Source: Macrostomum hystrix (lineage: Eukaryota > Platyhelminthes > Macrostomidae). From it: 64,000 nucleotides of DNA. Numbering within the stretch: position 1 is the first letter of the stretch; each line of letters starts with the position of its first letter. The translations under genes were made by a program, and so were the position numbers. Shown in pieces: positions 45,722 through 57,800 of this stretch. The DNA is taken from positions 310,001-374,000 of the forward strand of contig CATNEN010000013.1 in the NCBI GenBank assembly GCA_950097015.1, in the 5' to 3' direction. Below the pieces are notes generated by a model. It saw only the letters and a list, made by a program, of their open reading frames with translations. It was not told where the DNA came from and ran no database searches.

Positions 45722-48700
45722 ATGCTGAGTCGATCAAAGTCGACTGCGGCAGTGGCGCCGCCAAGCGAGCCGGAGTTCTCGATGGCAGCCTGCCGCCAAT
45801 GCCTGGCCGCCATCGGCGCCGACCTACCCGCAGTCGTTGGCGCGCAGCCGATAGGCGGCTTCGGGGACAAACCCGACGAGGCGGCGGCCGGCGCGTTGGC
45901 GCGTCTGTCACGCAGCTTCAGCCAGCTCAACTGGATGATGAGCCCGGTGGCATCGAAGAGACAGCAGCTGGAGGCCGAATTGAGCACGCTCGAGAAGGAG
46001 ATGCTGGACTCCGGCCTGGTGACTAGCCTTGTGGATTTGCTCGTGAAACTGCTGGACAGTTTCAAAGGCGCTGGCGACGAGCTGGCAGTCCGGGTGCTAC
46101 TCAGGCTGCTGAACTCCACGGACCGGTCCCTGGATTTCTGCCGCGGCTTCGTCGGCCAGGAGCGCTTCTTCCGCGCTTTTTTTCCCCGACTGCTCAACGC
46201 CCAGGAGGGCAACCGCATGCTGGAGCTGACTGCCGCGTCGTTGGTCGAGTGCGCAATGGGAATCGCTTACAATATGTACTTTAAAAATGACTCGGAGTTG
46301 TACAGAAGGCTGGCCGAGTACCCAGGTTTGGTGGACAGCGCCAAGCCCTACCTGGCCAGCCCCGTGACCCGAGTGGCGGTGAGTCGCGTTTGGTGTGGTG
46401 TGCCAGATTGCGGATTGTACGCCGCCATGAATTTGTGTGAAATTGTAGGCTCTCAAATCCAAGTGGGTGAGATTGCAGGCCCTCAAATCCAACTGGGTGA
46501 GATTGTAGGCCCTCAAATCCAACTGGGTGAGATTGTAGGCCCTCAAATCCAACTGGGTGAGATTGTAGGCCCTCAAATCCAACTGGGTGAGATTGTAGGC
46601 CCTCAAATCCAACTGGGTGAGATTGTAGGCCCTCAAATCCAACTGGGTGAGATTGTAGGCCCTCAAATCCAACTGGGTGAGATTGTAGGCCCTCAAATCC
46701 AACTGGGTGAGATTGTAGGCCCTCAAATCCAACTGGGTGAGATTGTAGGCCCTCAAATCCAACTGGGTGAGATTGTAGGCCCTCAAATCCAACTGGGTGA
46801 GACTGTAGGCCCTCAAATCCAATTTGGCGAGATTGTAGGCCATGGAAGCAAATGCGTTCAATGGGATATTGTAGAAATTCGAATCACTCGGTATCACAAC
46901 TTCTCCTCAACTTTAGATTCTACCTTGAGTTTAATGAAAATGAGAAATTCGGTCAATCTAAAAGTCCTACTGCTAGTAGACAGTGTAGAACGTAGTATTT
47001 TTTTGATTTTAAATAAAATGCATTGGCTCATCGATTTCTTTAAAAACAGGCAACAGCGCTGATTTTCATTGCCTTCGCGGTGGACGAGACTCAGGCTGGG
47101 ATATTTCTTGGCGCCAGAAAGAGCATCAACTACCTCATCAGCATTCTGCGCCTGGGACTCAAGGCTCCGGAGCGAAGCTGCGACGGCTACACGGTGGCCG
47201 AAGTGTCAAAGTGTGAGCTGGACTCAGTGGGCTGTGGGATGGGATGAATGGAGTGTGGGATGGGATGAATGAACTGTGGGATGGGATGAATGGAGTATGG
47301 AATGGGATGAATGGAGTGTGGGATGGGATGAATGGAGTGTGGAATGAGATGAATGGAGTATGGGATGGGATGAATGGAGTGTGGAATGGGATGAATGGAG
47401 TGTGGGATGGGATGAATGGAGTGTGGAATGAGATGAATGGAGTGTGGGATGGGATGAATGGAGTGTGGAATGGGATGAATGGAGTGTGGGATGTGATGAA
47501 TGGAGTGTGGAATGGGATGAATGGAGTGTGGAATGAGATGAATGAAGTGTGGAATGGGATGAATGGAGTGTGGGATGTGATGAATGGAGTGTGGAATGGG
47601 ATGAATGGAGTGTGGGATGAGATGAATGGAGTGTGGGATGAGATGGATGGAGTGTGGAATGGGATGAATGGAGTGTGGAATGGGATGAATGGAGTGTGGA
47701 ATGAGATGAATGGAGTGTGGGATGTGATGAATGGAGTGTGGAATGGGATGAATGGAGTATGGGATGGGATGAATGGAGTGTGGAATGGGATGAATGGAGT
47801 GTGGGATGAGATGAATGGAGTGTGGGATGAGATGAATGGAGTGTGGAATGGGATGAATGGAGTGTGGAATGAGATGAATGGAGTGTGGAATGGGATGAAT
47901 GGAGTGTGGAATGGGATGAATGGAGTGTGGGATGGGATGAATGGAGTGTGGAATGAGATGAATGTAGTGTTGGATGTGATGAATGGAGTGTGGGATGGTA
48001 CGATGGGATAGGCTCAATTGGATGAAGTCAAGTGTGGCATGAACAGTGAGATATGGAATGAAAGCAGGGGAGTAAGGTGGCAGGATGTGAGCAGGAGTCG
48101 TGGTGCTAATTGTCATCAACACCTGCAGGCATCAACCGGCTGGCTCTGAACGATGCCAACAATGACCTGCTGATCGACCTGAACGTGCTTCCAGTTGTTA
48201 GGCTGATGCTAGACAGCCAGGAGAGCCAGGACGTCCAGGAGGGCCTGGAGATTCTGTTCACCCTGAGCTTCAGCCAGCGGGGGGCCGAGCGCATCCGGTC
48301 TGAGTTCCGGGACCAGATCGACCGCCTGGAGGCCAGCGAACATTGGCGCCAGTCGCGTCAGCTTCGCGGCCTCGTCTTCCGTCTCAACGGCGAGGCGACT
48401 CCGAGTAAGCCGGCAGCCACTCGGTCGCGCCGGGTCATGCTGAGCTACAACCATGCCAGCAGGCGACAGGTCGAGCGGCTGCACAGTCGGCTTTGCGAGA
48501 GCCACCTGGACGTTTGGGTCGACTTCAGGCACCTGAAGGAGGGCTCAACTCTAGACGCGATGTCTGAGGCGGTTGAGAGCTCCCAGGTTGTGCTGCTCTG
48601 CGTATCCAGGCTGTACAAGGAGAGCAACAATTGCCGACTCGGTGAGATCCTCACCTGCTGACTGACTGACACTCTCACCTGCTGACTGTCTGACACTCTC

Positions 48701-49413
48701 ACCTGCTGACTGACTGACACTCTCACCTGCTGACTGACATTCTCCCCTGCTGACTGACTGACACTCTCACCTGCTGACTGACATTCTCCCCTGCTGACTG
48801 ACTGACACTCTCACCTGCTGACTGGCATTCTCACCTGCTGACTGACTGACATTCTCACCTGCGACCCGCTGCACACTCAGAGGCTGAGTACGCCTGGAAG
48901 TGCGGCAAGAAGCTCATCCCGGTGCTGATGGAGCCGAAGTACAAGGCTAGCGGCTGGCTCGGCATGCTCCTCGGCACGCAGCTCTACTTCGACCTCAGCG
49001 AGGCCAAGTACCCGTTCGAGGACAAATTCGCCCAGCTGTTGCCAGCCATCTTGACTGTCTTGGAAACGGCCGAATCGGAAACCCGACCTGGTCAGGCGGA
49101 ACAGGCGCACAGGATGCCGACCCCGGCTCCGCCACTGCCACCAATCCTTACCGCCGGCAGCGCCGACATTCGGGCCTGGGACGCCGAGCGAGTGTCGGTC
49201 TGGTGCTCGGAGCGCTGCCTGCCAAACCGGGTGGCCGAGATGCGCCTCACTGGCCGCGAGCTGCACTTCCTGCTAGGAGCAATGACCCGCTCGCCGGAGT
49301 TCTTTGGTCGCCTGCTGGAGCGCTACTTTGGCTTCGACAGGCTGCACGATCTGGCCGCGCTGGTGGCCGCGCTAGAGGACCTGGCCGCCGCGCAGTCCTG
49401 TCGACGCGCCTGA
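45722..49413 (+). CDS. ARM-TIR-SAM protein (putative NADase / innate-immune adaptor)
   Basis: Four exons, 45722-46378, 47050-47212, 48129-48641 and 48881-49413, give 621 residues. Residues 1-370 are helical and leucine-rich, like armadillo repeats (SLVDLLVKLLDSF, NVLPVVRLMLDS, LEILFTLSFS). A TIR domain at about 373-500 starts RRVMLSYNHAS and contains DVWVDFRHLKEGS, VVLLCVSRLYKES and CGKKLIPVLME. E445, ten residues before the CGKK lysine pair ends, aligns with the catalytic glutamate of SARM1-type TIR NADases. A SAM-like domain follows at about 540-610 (VSVWCSERCLPNRVAEMRL, LTGRELHFLLGA). SARM1 has ARM-SAM-SAM-TIR, so the order here is different. The E445 codon (G|AG) is split by intron 3. It probably functions in NAD+-linked signalling or as an adaptor; the enzyme activity is inference. 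Confidence 0.82.
46439..46841 (+). repeat. 30-bp array in intron 1 of the ARM-TIR-SAM gene
   Basis: The unit is GGTGAGATTGTAGGCCCTCA plus AATCCAACTG, about 13 almost identical copies. Every copy contains GGTGAGAT, a good donor-like octamer. The reading frame of exon 1 stays open through the array, so intron retention would append Gly-Pro-Gln repeats before a stop at 47060-47062. Confidence 0.96.
47230..48010 (+). repeat. 21-bp array in intron 2 of the ARM-TIR-SAM gene
   Basis: The unit is GAATGGAGTGTGGGATGGGAT with ATG-rich variants, about 37 copies. Open on both strands (255 and 311 codons), an artefact of a stop-free 21-bp unit. Confidence 0.95.
48650..48866 (+). repeat. branch-point-rich array in intron 3 of the ARM-TIR-SAM gene
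   Basis: A short array of CTGCTGACTGACTGACA and CTCTCACCTG modules, alternately with one or two GACT copies. It multiplies the branch-point-like CTGAC string next to pyrimidine stretches. It begins within 10 nt of the donor and fills the 239-nt intron. Confidence 0.9.
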
Positions 49414-49519
49414 CGTCCGACTTGATAGTCCGGAGTCTCCGTATTCGATTCTAATTTTTAAAAAGTATTTTTAACTTCTGTCTTCGATTGCGTTTTATCT
49501 TATTTTCAATCGAATCATT
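49414..49519 (+). other. 3' flank of the ARM-TIR-SAM gene
   Basis: Short AT-rich sequence. No AATAAA is evident immediately after the stop. Confidence 0.3.
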
Positions 49520-49980
49520 ACTTCACACTCATGCATCGAGGTCCTGAGTTCGATTCAGAGCGAGGCCACATTCATTTGGTGGCTTGTCATGCAATTTACG
49601 CTCTTGAGGGCCAACCTCCAAGGCACAGTGAGAGAGTTTACACTGCTTAACGATCAGAACGTCAGGGCAGATGAAGCGTCCGACTCACGACTGAAAGGTC
49701 GGGGGTTCGATTCCCGTCTGCACTGGAACAGTTTGTATCCTTTAGCAAGACACTCAAATCTGTATTGCTTCAGTTCACCCAGCTGTTAAATGGGTGCCAG
49801 CATCAGCTGGGATAATTGAAGGTGGGTGTGGCGTCCCTCCAGTCCATGGACTGAACAGCCGTACACAGCCTTCACATGCACGGCGCAATAGCTGCGGCTG
49901 TGCATCTGACCCTATTGAGGCAGTTGTAATCAATCATTATTGTTAAAATAATAATTATTATTATTATTATGTACAGTAAT
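49520..49980 (+). mobile_element. composite SINE (B fragment joined to A)
   Basis: 49520-49665 carries the family B body (GAGGCCACATTCATTTGGT, CAATTTACGCTCTTGAGGGC). 49668-49980 is a family A copy with a tRNA-like head (GGGGGTTCGATTCCCG B box), GTCCATGGACTGAACAGCC body and (ATT)n tail. Both are on the plus strand. Confidence 0.8.
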
Positions 49981-50387
49981 CGACTGTCTCTACTGTCTTT
50001 AACGCGTCTCCATAGTTACTTTACTAATTTTATAAAGAGTTTACATTAGTTGTGAAATCGTTTTCAATGTTAATAGTTCTACAAAATTAAACTGCAAACA
50101 TCCTTGTGTGAATAACTTAGCTGGAGGCTTTATCATTGTTTTACCTGCCTTTTAATACTGCAATATCAGCACAGATTGAACCACTGCACAACGGAAGGGT
50201 GGTCGAATGTGAAATTTGATGCTTAAAACACTTCCTGAACGTAGCAATCAAAGTGTTCCAAAGTTTATTAACTATCCATTTAAGATTTTTCACTCTACGA
50301 CTAAATTGTCACCTTCTGTTCGAATATTTATGTTTGCAGTGGCTCATCGCACTGATAATCTCATTCAGTGATTAGTACCTGTCTCTG
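49981..50387. other. non-coding spacer
   Basis: AT-rich, no feature seen. Confidence 0.5.
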
Positions 50388-51844
50388 TCTCTCAGGTTCT
50401 GTCTCTGATTCTGTCTCTCTCAGGTTCTGTCTCTGATTCTGTCTCTCTCAGGTTCTGTCTCTGATTCTGTCTCTCTCAGGTTCTGTCTCTGATTCTGTCT
50501 CTTTCAGGTTCTGTCTCCGATTCTGTCTCTCTCAGGTTCTGTCTCTGATTCTGTCTCTCTCAGGTTCTGTCTCTGATTCTGTCTCTCTCAGGTTCTGTCT
50601 CTGATTCTGTCTCTCTCAGGTTCTGTCTCTGATTCTGTCTCTGATTCTGTCTCTCTCAGGTTCTGTCTCTGATTCTGTCTCTCTCAGGTTCTGTCTCTCT
50701 GATTCTGTCTCTCTGATTCTGTCTCTCTCAGGTTCTGTCTCTCTGATTCTGTCTCTCTCAGGTTCTGTCTCTGATTCTGTCTCTCTGATTCTGTCTCTCT
50801 GATTCTGTCTCTCTCAGGTTCTGTCTCTGATTCTGTCTCTCTGATTCTGTCTCTCTCAGGTTCTGTCTCTCTGATTCTGTCTCTCTCAGGTTCTGTCTCT
50901 GATTCTGTCTCTCTGATTCTGTCTCTCTGATTCTGTCTCTCTCAGGTTCTGTCTCTGATTCTGTCTCTCTGATTCTGTCTCTCTCAGGTTCTGTCTCTGA
51001 TTCTGTCTCTGATTCTGTCTCTCTCAGGTTCTGTCTCTCTGATTCTGTCTCTCTCAGGTTCTGTCTCTCTGATTCTGTCTCTCTCAGGTTCTGTCTCTCT
51101 GATTCTGTCTCTCTCAGGTTCTGTCTCTGATTCTGTCTCTCTCAGGTTCTGTCTCTCTGATTCTGTCTCTGATTCTGTCTCTCTCAGGTTCTGTCTCTCT
51201 GATTCTGTCTCTCTGATTCTGTCTCTCTCAGGTTCTGTCTCACTGATTCTGTCTCTCTCAGGTTCTGTCTCTGATTCTGTCTCTCTGATTCTGTCTCTCT
51301 GATTCTGTCTCTCTCAGGTTCTGTCTCTGATTCTGTCTCTCTGATTCTGTCTCTCTCAGGTTCTGTCTCTCTGATTCTGTCTCTCTCAGGTTCTGTCTCT
51401 GATTCTGTCTCTCTGATTCTGTCTCTCTGATTCTGTCTCTCTCAGGTTCTGTCTCTGATTCTGTCTCTCTGATTCTGTCTCTCTCAGGTTCTGTCTCTGA
51501 TTCTGTCTCTGATTCTGTCTCTCTCAGGTTCTGTCTCTCTGATTCTGTCTCTCTCAGGTTCTGTCTCTCTGATTCTGTCTCTCTCAGGTTCTGTCTCTCT
51601 GATTCTGTCTCTCTCAGGTTCTGTCTCTCTGATTCTGTCTCTCTCAGGTTCTGTCTCTGATTCTGTCTCTCTCAGGTTCTGTCTCTCTGATTCTGTCTCT
51701 GATTCTGTCTCTCTCAGGTTCTGTCTCTCTGATTCTGTCTCTGATTCTGTCTCTCTCAGGTTCTGTCTCTCTGATTCTGTCTCTCTGATTCTGTCTCTCT
51801 CAGGTTCTGTCTCTCTGATTCTGTCTCTCTGATTCTGTCTCTCT
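50388..51844. repeat. pyrimidine-rich TCTG/TCTCAGG array
   Basis: A compound array of GATTCTGTCTCTCTCAGGTT and shorter GATTCTGTCTCT modules, about 1.46 kb. Larger blocks of several hundred bp recur (around 50760-51000 and 51260-51500). On one strand it is an almost pure polypyrimidine tract punctuated by CTCAG|GTTCTG. The minus strand is open for 123 codons (RETESE-type), an artefact. Confidence 0.95.
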
Positions 51845-52446
51845 AGGAGCAACAAAGCAGTGCTCCTAGATCTTTTAGGAGCAGTCTAGAAGCTGAAATG
51901 GTTAGACGCGAAAACTCTTTTGATAACTGCCGCCCAGTACTGTTTTGAATAGTATCTAGCAGCAGTTTTAGTGTTTAGTGCAAGTTCTCCTAACCGGTTC
52001 GATCTACTTCCAACCGTCTCAAACTGGTCTAACCCTTGGCCCACCAAACACCCACCCCACACCCGTGACTTGCTTGCGCCTTTAATGCAACCTTCCTATA
52101 TTCTGTGCTCGAAAATTGTGCCAGCTTCATATTAGAGCTATTCTCATTGTCCGTCACTCGACTTTTTGTTCCTATGTCCATCTGTTTCTCAGCCACTCAA
52201 CCCCGAATGCTCGCCGAGGCAGACAGTGAAATATTCGCCAACCAAGTTTTTCTCTAGCCAATCTGCATCACTCAGGTGACTCTCTTGTCTCTCTCTCTAT
52301 TTGCTATCACTTTTAAATTTCTGGAATGTTAATCTGTCTGTTTCTCAGTGGCAGACTAAACACTGATATAAATAGAGGTCAAATGAATTGTTTCTTCTAA
52401 GCCTATCTATTCCCAGGTTTAGGTAAATTGATTTCATTGGCAACAG
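51845..52446. other. spacer before the putative SOCS-box gene
   Basis: No repeat or recognisable coding sequence. Ends in TTGGCAACAG, which could be an acceptor for the exon-like stretch at 52447. Confidence 0.4.
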
Positions 52447-52619
52447 TATGGGTCTGGAAGAGAGCAGGCCTTCTGTTACCGGCTCCGCGTGCTCTGGCAG
52501 AGGCTCTTCGACCGATTGCGGCAACTGCGTCTGGGGACCAAGACCTGTGCGGAGGCGCTGCCTGCCCTGGGCAACCGTGCAGCAGTGCAGCCTGCGAGAT
52601 TGGACAGCCCGGCTGCACG
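52447..52619 (+). CDS. possible first exon of the SOCS-box-like gene (frame ambiguous)
   Basis: A GC-rich, exon-like stretch bounded by CAACAG and a GTAGGA donor. Two frames are plausible. One (EQAFCYRLRVLWQRLFDRL, GC3 about 70%) looks like a helical domain, but its phase needs an unusual acceptor downstream. The other starts at the ATG at 52449 (MGLEESRPSV), has equal GC3, and joins in phase with the exon at 54887. Transcript data are needed to choose. Confidence 0.4.
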
Positions 52620-52639
52620 GTAGGAGTGACGCATCGGCG

Positions 52640-54602
52640 TGGCACTGCTATGGGTTGGAGCCATGGGTCACCGGAGTGGCACTGCTATGGGTTGGAGCCA
52701 TGGGTCACCGGAGTGGCACTGCTATGGGTTGGAGCCATGGGTCACCGGAGTGGCACTGATATGGGTTGGAGCCATGGGTCACCGGAGTGGCACTGATATG
52801 GGTTGGAGCCATGGGTCACCGGAGTGGCACTGATATGGGTTGGAGCCATGGGTCACCGGTGTGGCACTGCTATGGGTTGGAGCCATGGGTCACCGGAGTG
52901 GCACTGCTTTTGGTTGGAGCCATGGGTCACCGGAGTGGCACTGATATGGGTTGGAGCCATGGGTCACCGGAGTGGCACTGCTATGGGTTGGAGCCATGGG
53001 TCACCGGAGTGGCACTGCTATGGGTTGGAGCCATGGGTCACCGGAGTGGCACTGATATGGGTTGGAGCCATGGGTCACCGGAGTGGCACTGATATGGGTT
53101 GGAGCCATGGGTCACCGGAGTGGCACTGCTTTTGGTTGGAGCCATGGGTCACCGGAGTGGCACTGCTATGGGTTGGAGCCATGGGTCACCGGAGTGGCAC
53201 TGCTATGGGTTGGAGCCATGGGTCACCGGAGTGGCACTGATATGGGTTGGAGCCATGGGTCACCGGAGTGGCACTGATATGGGTTGGAGCCATGGGTCAC
53301 CGGTGTGGCACTGCTATGGGTTGGAGCCATGGGTCACCGGTGTGGCACTGCTATGGGTTGGAGCCATGGGTCACCGGAGTGGCACTGATATGGGTTGGAG
53401 CCATGGGTCACCGGAGTGGCACTGATATGGGTTGGAGCCATGGGTCACCGGTGTGGCACTGCTATGGGTTGGAGCCATGGGTCACCGGAGTGGCACTGAT
53501 ATGGGTTGGAGCCATGGGTCACCGGAGTGGCACTGATATGGGTTGGAGCCATGGGTCACCGGAGTGGCACTGATATGGGTTGGAGCCATGGGTCACCGGA
53601 GTGGCACTGATATGGGTTGGAGCCATGGGTCACCGGAGTGGCACTGCTATGGGTTGGAGCCATGGGTCACCGGAGTGGCACTGATATGGGTTGGAGCCAT
53701 GGGTCACCGGAGTGGCACTGCTATGGGTTGGAGCCATGGGTCACCGGAGTGGCACTGCTATGGGTTGGAGCCATGGGTCACCGGAGTGGCACTGATATGG
53801 GTTGGAGCCATGGGTCACCGGAGTGGCACTGATATGGGTTGCACTGATATGGGTTGGAGCCATGGGTCACCGGAGTGGCACTGATATGGGTTGGAGCCAT
53901 GGGTCACCGGAGTGGCACTGATATGGGTTGGAGCCATGGGTCACCGGAGTGGCACTGCTATGGGTTGGAGCCATGGGTCACCGGTGTGGCACTGCTATGG
54001 GTTGGAGCCATGGGTCACCGGAGTGGCACTGATATGGGTTGGAGCCATGGGTCACCGGAGTGGCACTGATATGGGTTGGAGCCATGGGTCACCGGAGTGG
54101 CACTGATATGGGTTGGAGCCATGGGTCACCGGAGTGGCACTGATATGGGTTGGAGCCATGGGTCACCGGAGTGGCACTGCTATGGGTTGGAGCCATGGGT
54201 CACCGGAGTGGCACTGATATGGGTTGGAGCCATGGGTCACCGGAGTGGCACTGCTATGGGTTGGAGCCATGGGTCACCGGAGTGGCACTGCTATGGGTTG
54301 GAGCCATGGGTCACCGGAGTGGCACTGATATGGGTTGGAGCCATGGGTCACCGGAGTGGCACTGATATGGGTTGCACTGATATGGGTTGGAGCCATGGGT
54401 CACCGGAGTGGCACTGATATGGGTTGGAGCCATGGGTCACCGGAGTGGCACTGATATGGGTTGGAGCCATGGGTCACCGGAGTGGCACTGCTATGGGTTG
54501 GAGCCATGGGTCACCGGTGTGGCACTGCTATGGGTTGGAGCCATGGGTCACCGGAGTGGCACTGATATGGGTTGGAGCCATGGGTCACCGGCGTGGCAGT
54601 GT
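52640..54602 (+). repeat. 37-bp array, about 53 copies
   Basis: The unit is TGGGTTGGAGCCATGGGTCA plus CCGGAGTGGCACTGATA or GCTA. A 533-bp block containing a rare shortened unit (ATGGGTTGCACTGATATGGG) occurs twice, at about 53543-54075 and 54076 onward. It occupies most of the intron between 52619 and 54887. Confidence 0.97.
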
Positions 54603-54627
54603 TGGGTTGGGTTGGGTTGGAGCCATT

Positions 54628-54842
54628 GTGACAGGGGTAGATCAGTGTGATACAGGAGTAGACCAGTGTGACACAGGAGTAGACCAGTATGACACAGGAG
54701 TAGACCAGTATGACACAGGAGTAGACCAGTGTGACACAGGAGTAGACCAGTATGACACAGGAGTAGACCAGTGTGACACAGGAGTAGACCAGTGTGACAC
54801 AGGAGTAGACCAGTGTGACACAGGAGTAGATTATAGTGACAC
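54628..54842 (+). repeat. 21-bp array, about 10 copies
   Basis: The unit is GTGTGACACAGGAGTAGACCA, ending about 45 nt before the exon at 54887. A second array in the same intron as the 37-bp array, joined to it by a short GGGTT-rich bridge (54600-54620). Confidence 0.95.
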
Positions 54843-54886
54843 ACTGTTGTAAAAAATCTCCAAAATATCTAATTGCATTTCGGCAG

Positions 54887-57800
54887 ACGGACTCAATTTT
54901 GATCAGCACGGGCTCACCTGTTCTTCCCGGCTATACTGCGACTGCTCACCTGGTTTCTGCGTGCAGCAGCAGAGCCTGATCCCGGTCTCCAAGAAGCAGC
55001 TGGCCCATTGTCCTGACGTCGGCCCCATCTCAGTGTGCACCGTGAGGCCGCTTAAGAGAGCGAAGTTCTCTAAAATGGCCCAACACCTGGAGTACAATCA
55101 CATTCCAGCGTCACTGTCCTCTATTCAGGTAGCGGCGTCGATCGATGGTAGAGTTAAAAGTACAAATATGCTTTCAAATTGCCATAAAAGTATGCATTTG
55201 CATCGGGAGACTGTAGCCCAGAGGCTAGAGAGTCGGATCTCTGGCCGAGAGGTCGGCAGTTCGAATCGCAGTCAAACGGAGGCAATAACGTGTCATTGAG
55301 CAAGGCACTTAATTCCCAAGCATAGCAGTTGTTGAAATTAGGGGTGGAAACTAGGGTGAGTGTGCCGGCCTTCATATTGAAAGGAATGAACAGCTGTACG
55401 CAGCCTTCTTCGTACAGGTGTAATTTCTATCTCTGTATTCTCTTCTGTGTAATTCTTTTAAGCCATTCTTTTATATTCAATTCGTGTGCTTCTTATAAGC
55501 GGAGGCTGTAAATGGACAATTAAAGCATTTAAATAAGCGTCAATCGCTTTATTTATTTTCATGCTGAATATTTCTACAATTCTACTACTCAGTAGTACAG
55601 TGCGCTCAATAAGACCGAAATGATCCTGATTGCGCAGAAATTCCGTGTGAAATCGGTGCTGTGCCACCGGGGCAGCCTGATGGTGCTGCACCTCGTGCGC
55701 AACATGTCCTCTCAGTTCGGCATTGTGGACTTCAGCAACAACAAATTCTTGGGCATCTTCGCCAAGCAGCCTCTGGAGTTTCCCGTCGAGTCTGTCAGGG
55801 CCAAGATCGCCCCGGATGAGGCTCACTGCCTCCTGCTAATGCCGTCGGTTCAGCACCGGCATCACAGGCTGGCCGTGCTAATGCTGTGCGACCTGCGCAC
55901 AAAGGAAGTGCTGTCCGAGGTGTGTGCATGGATATTTTATATTCAACCCGATCAAAACTGTGCATCTTGGAATGCACTATTAAAAGATAGAAACACTTTA
56001 GTAGCGGTTAAAACACGTTAGTAACGATTAGAGCACGTTAGTAACAATTAGAACACGCTAGTAACGATTAGAACACGTTAGTAACGATTAGAACACGTTA
56101 GTAACGATTAGAACACGTTAGTAACGATTAGAACACGTTAGTAACGATTAGAACACGTTAGTAACGATTAAAACATGTTAGTAACGATTAAAACACGTTA
56201 GTAACGATTAGAACAAGTTAGTAACGATTAGAACACGTTAGTAACGATTAGAACACGTTATTAACGATTAGAACACGTTAGTAGCGATAAGAACACGTTA
56301 GTAACGATTAGAACACGTTAGTAACGATTAGAACACGTTAGTAACGATTCGAACAATTTAGTAACGATTTTAACAAGTAAATAACAGTTAGAACACGTTA
56401 AAAATGATTAGAAGACGTTAGTAACGATTAGAACGCGTTAAAACGATTAGAAAAGTGTTATTAACGGTTAGAACATGTTAGTAACGATTAGAATGCGTTT
56501 CTAACGATTAAAACAAGTCTATAACGATTTCAACAAGATAGTTACGATTAGAACACGTTTCTAACGTTTTAATCGCGTTAGTAATGATTCGTTCACGGTA
56601 GCAACGATTAGATTTCGTTGGTTGGTAACGATTAGAACCTTTAAAAATGTTTAGAACACGTTATTTACGATTTGAACACGTTATTAATGATTAGAAGACG
56701 TTAGTAATGATTATAACACGTTAGTAACGATTAGAACACGTTTGGTAACCATTACGTTACGTTGGTATAAATTAGAACTCGTAAGTAACGTTTATTACGT
56801 TTCTTTATCGAATAAAAACTTCTTAAACGATAAAATCGCGCAAATAACGATTAGAATTCGTTAGTATTGACTCGATCCTTTCTTTAAATATGTAAATTTT
56901 AAGACACATCACTAATTACTAGTTGTATAACGCGTTTCGGGTGACTCATACGCTTCCTTAACGATTTCTCTGTAACGTATGTGCTGAACCGCTTCTGGAT
57001 TGGTTAATACGTTTCTAATACGATGTGAATCGCTCGAACTGCCAGGTGACTCTCCAGGGCGGCCTCAGCGCGAGCTGCCACTTCGCCTTCGACCCGCGTT
57101 TCACCTGCTACCGTGTGGCCGTGACCGTCGGAGCGCACCTGGTTGGCGAGCCGGACGAAGCCATGCAGCCCCAGCAGCCTCAGCAGCCGCCTGTCAACAT
57201 CGGCTCGCAGCTGAGCCTGCTGGACTGTCGCACCAGCTCCTGGCGTCGGCTGCGCTCCGGCCAGCTGGTCGGGCCCGGCCTGCGACCTCGGCGGCTCCAG
57301 TACAGCCGGGCCGGCCACCTCCTACTGGCCGTGACCGTCGACAACTCGACCAGCGACGAAAACGACGACGACAATAATAATAACAACAACCGCGACGCCG
57401 GTGTCGTTGGAAGATGTCGCTGCGCTGGTGACCTTCGCCGACAGCCGCTGGCCTGCCAGCTGGTGCTGCTGGACTCTGACAGTCTGGCCCGGCTGCGGCG
57501 GATACCGTACTTTCGCCTGGCCTGCCCGCTGCACAGCTGTCCGGCCAGCTACAGCCCGGTCATGTCCCGCTGCGGCTCTCGACTGGCTCTGGCTGTCAGC
57601 CTGCCAGGTGGCCGCACCGAGGTGGTCGTCCGGCAGCTGCCGCAGCCTCCATCGTTGAGGGCCATGGCCAGGGAGGTTGTGCTGCAGGTAAGCTCAGCAT
57701 TGGCTATTTTATGTGTGATCCTCTCCCGTGTGATCCTCTCCCGTGTGATCCTCTCCCGTGTGATCCTCCCGTGTGATCCTCTCCCGTGTGATCCTCTCCC

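Noticed and set aside
47187-48122. 311-codon minus-strand 'HSIHPIP' protein
   Set aside because: Translation of the 21-bp intronic repeat; no start context or flanking coding sequence.
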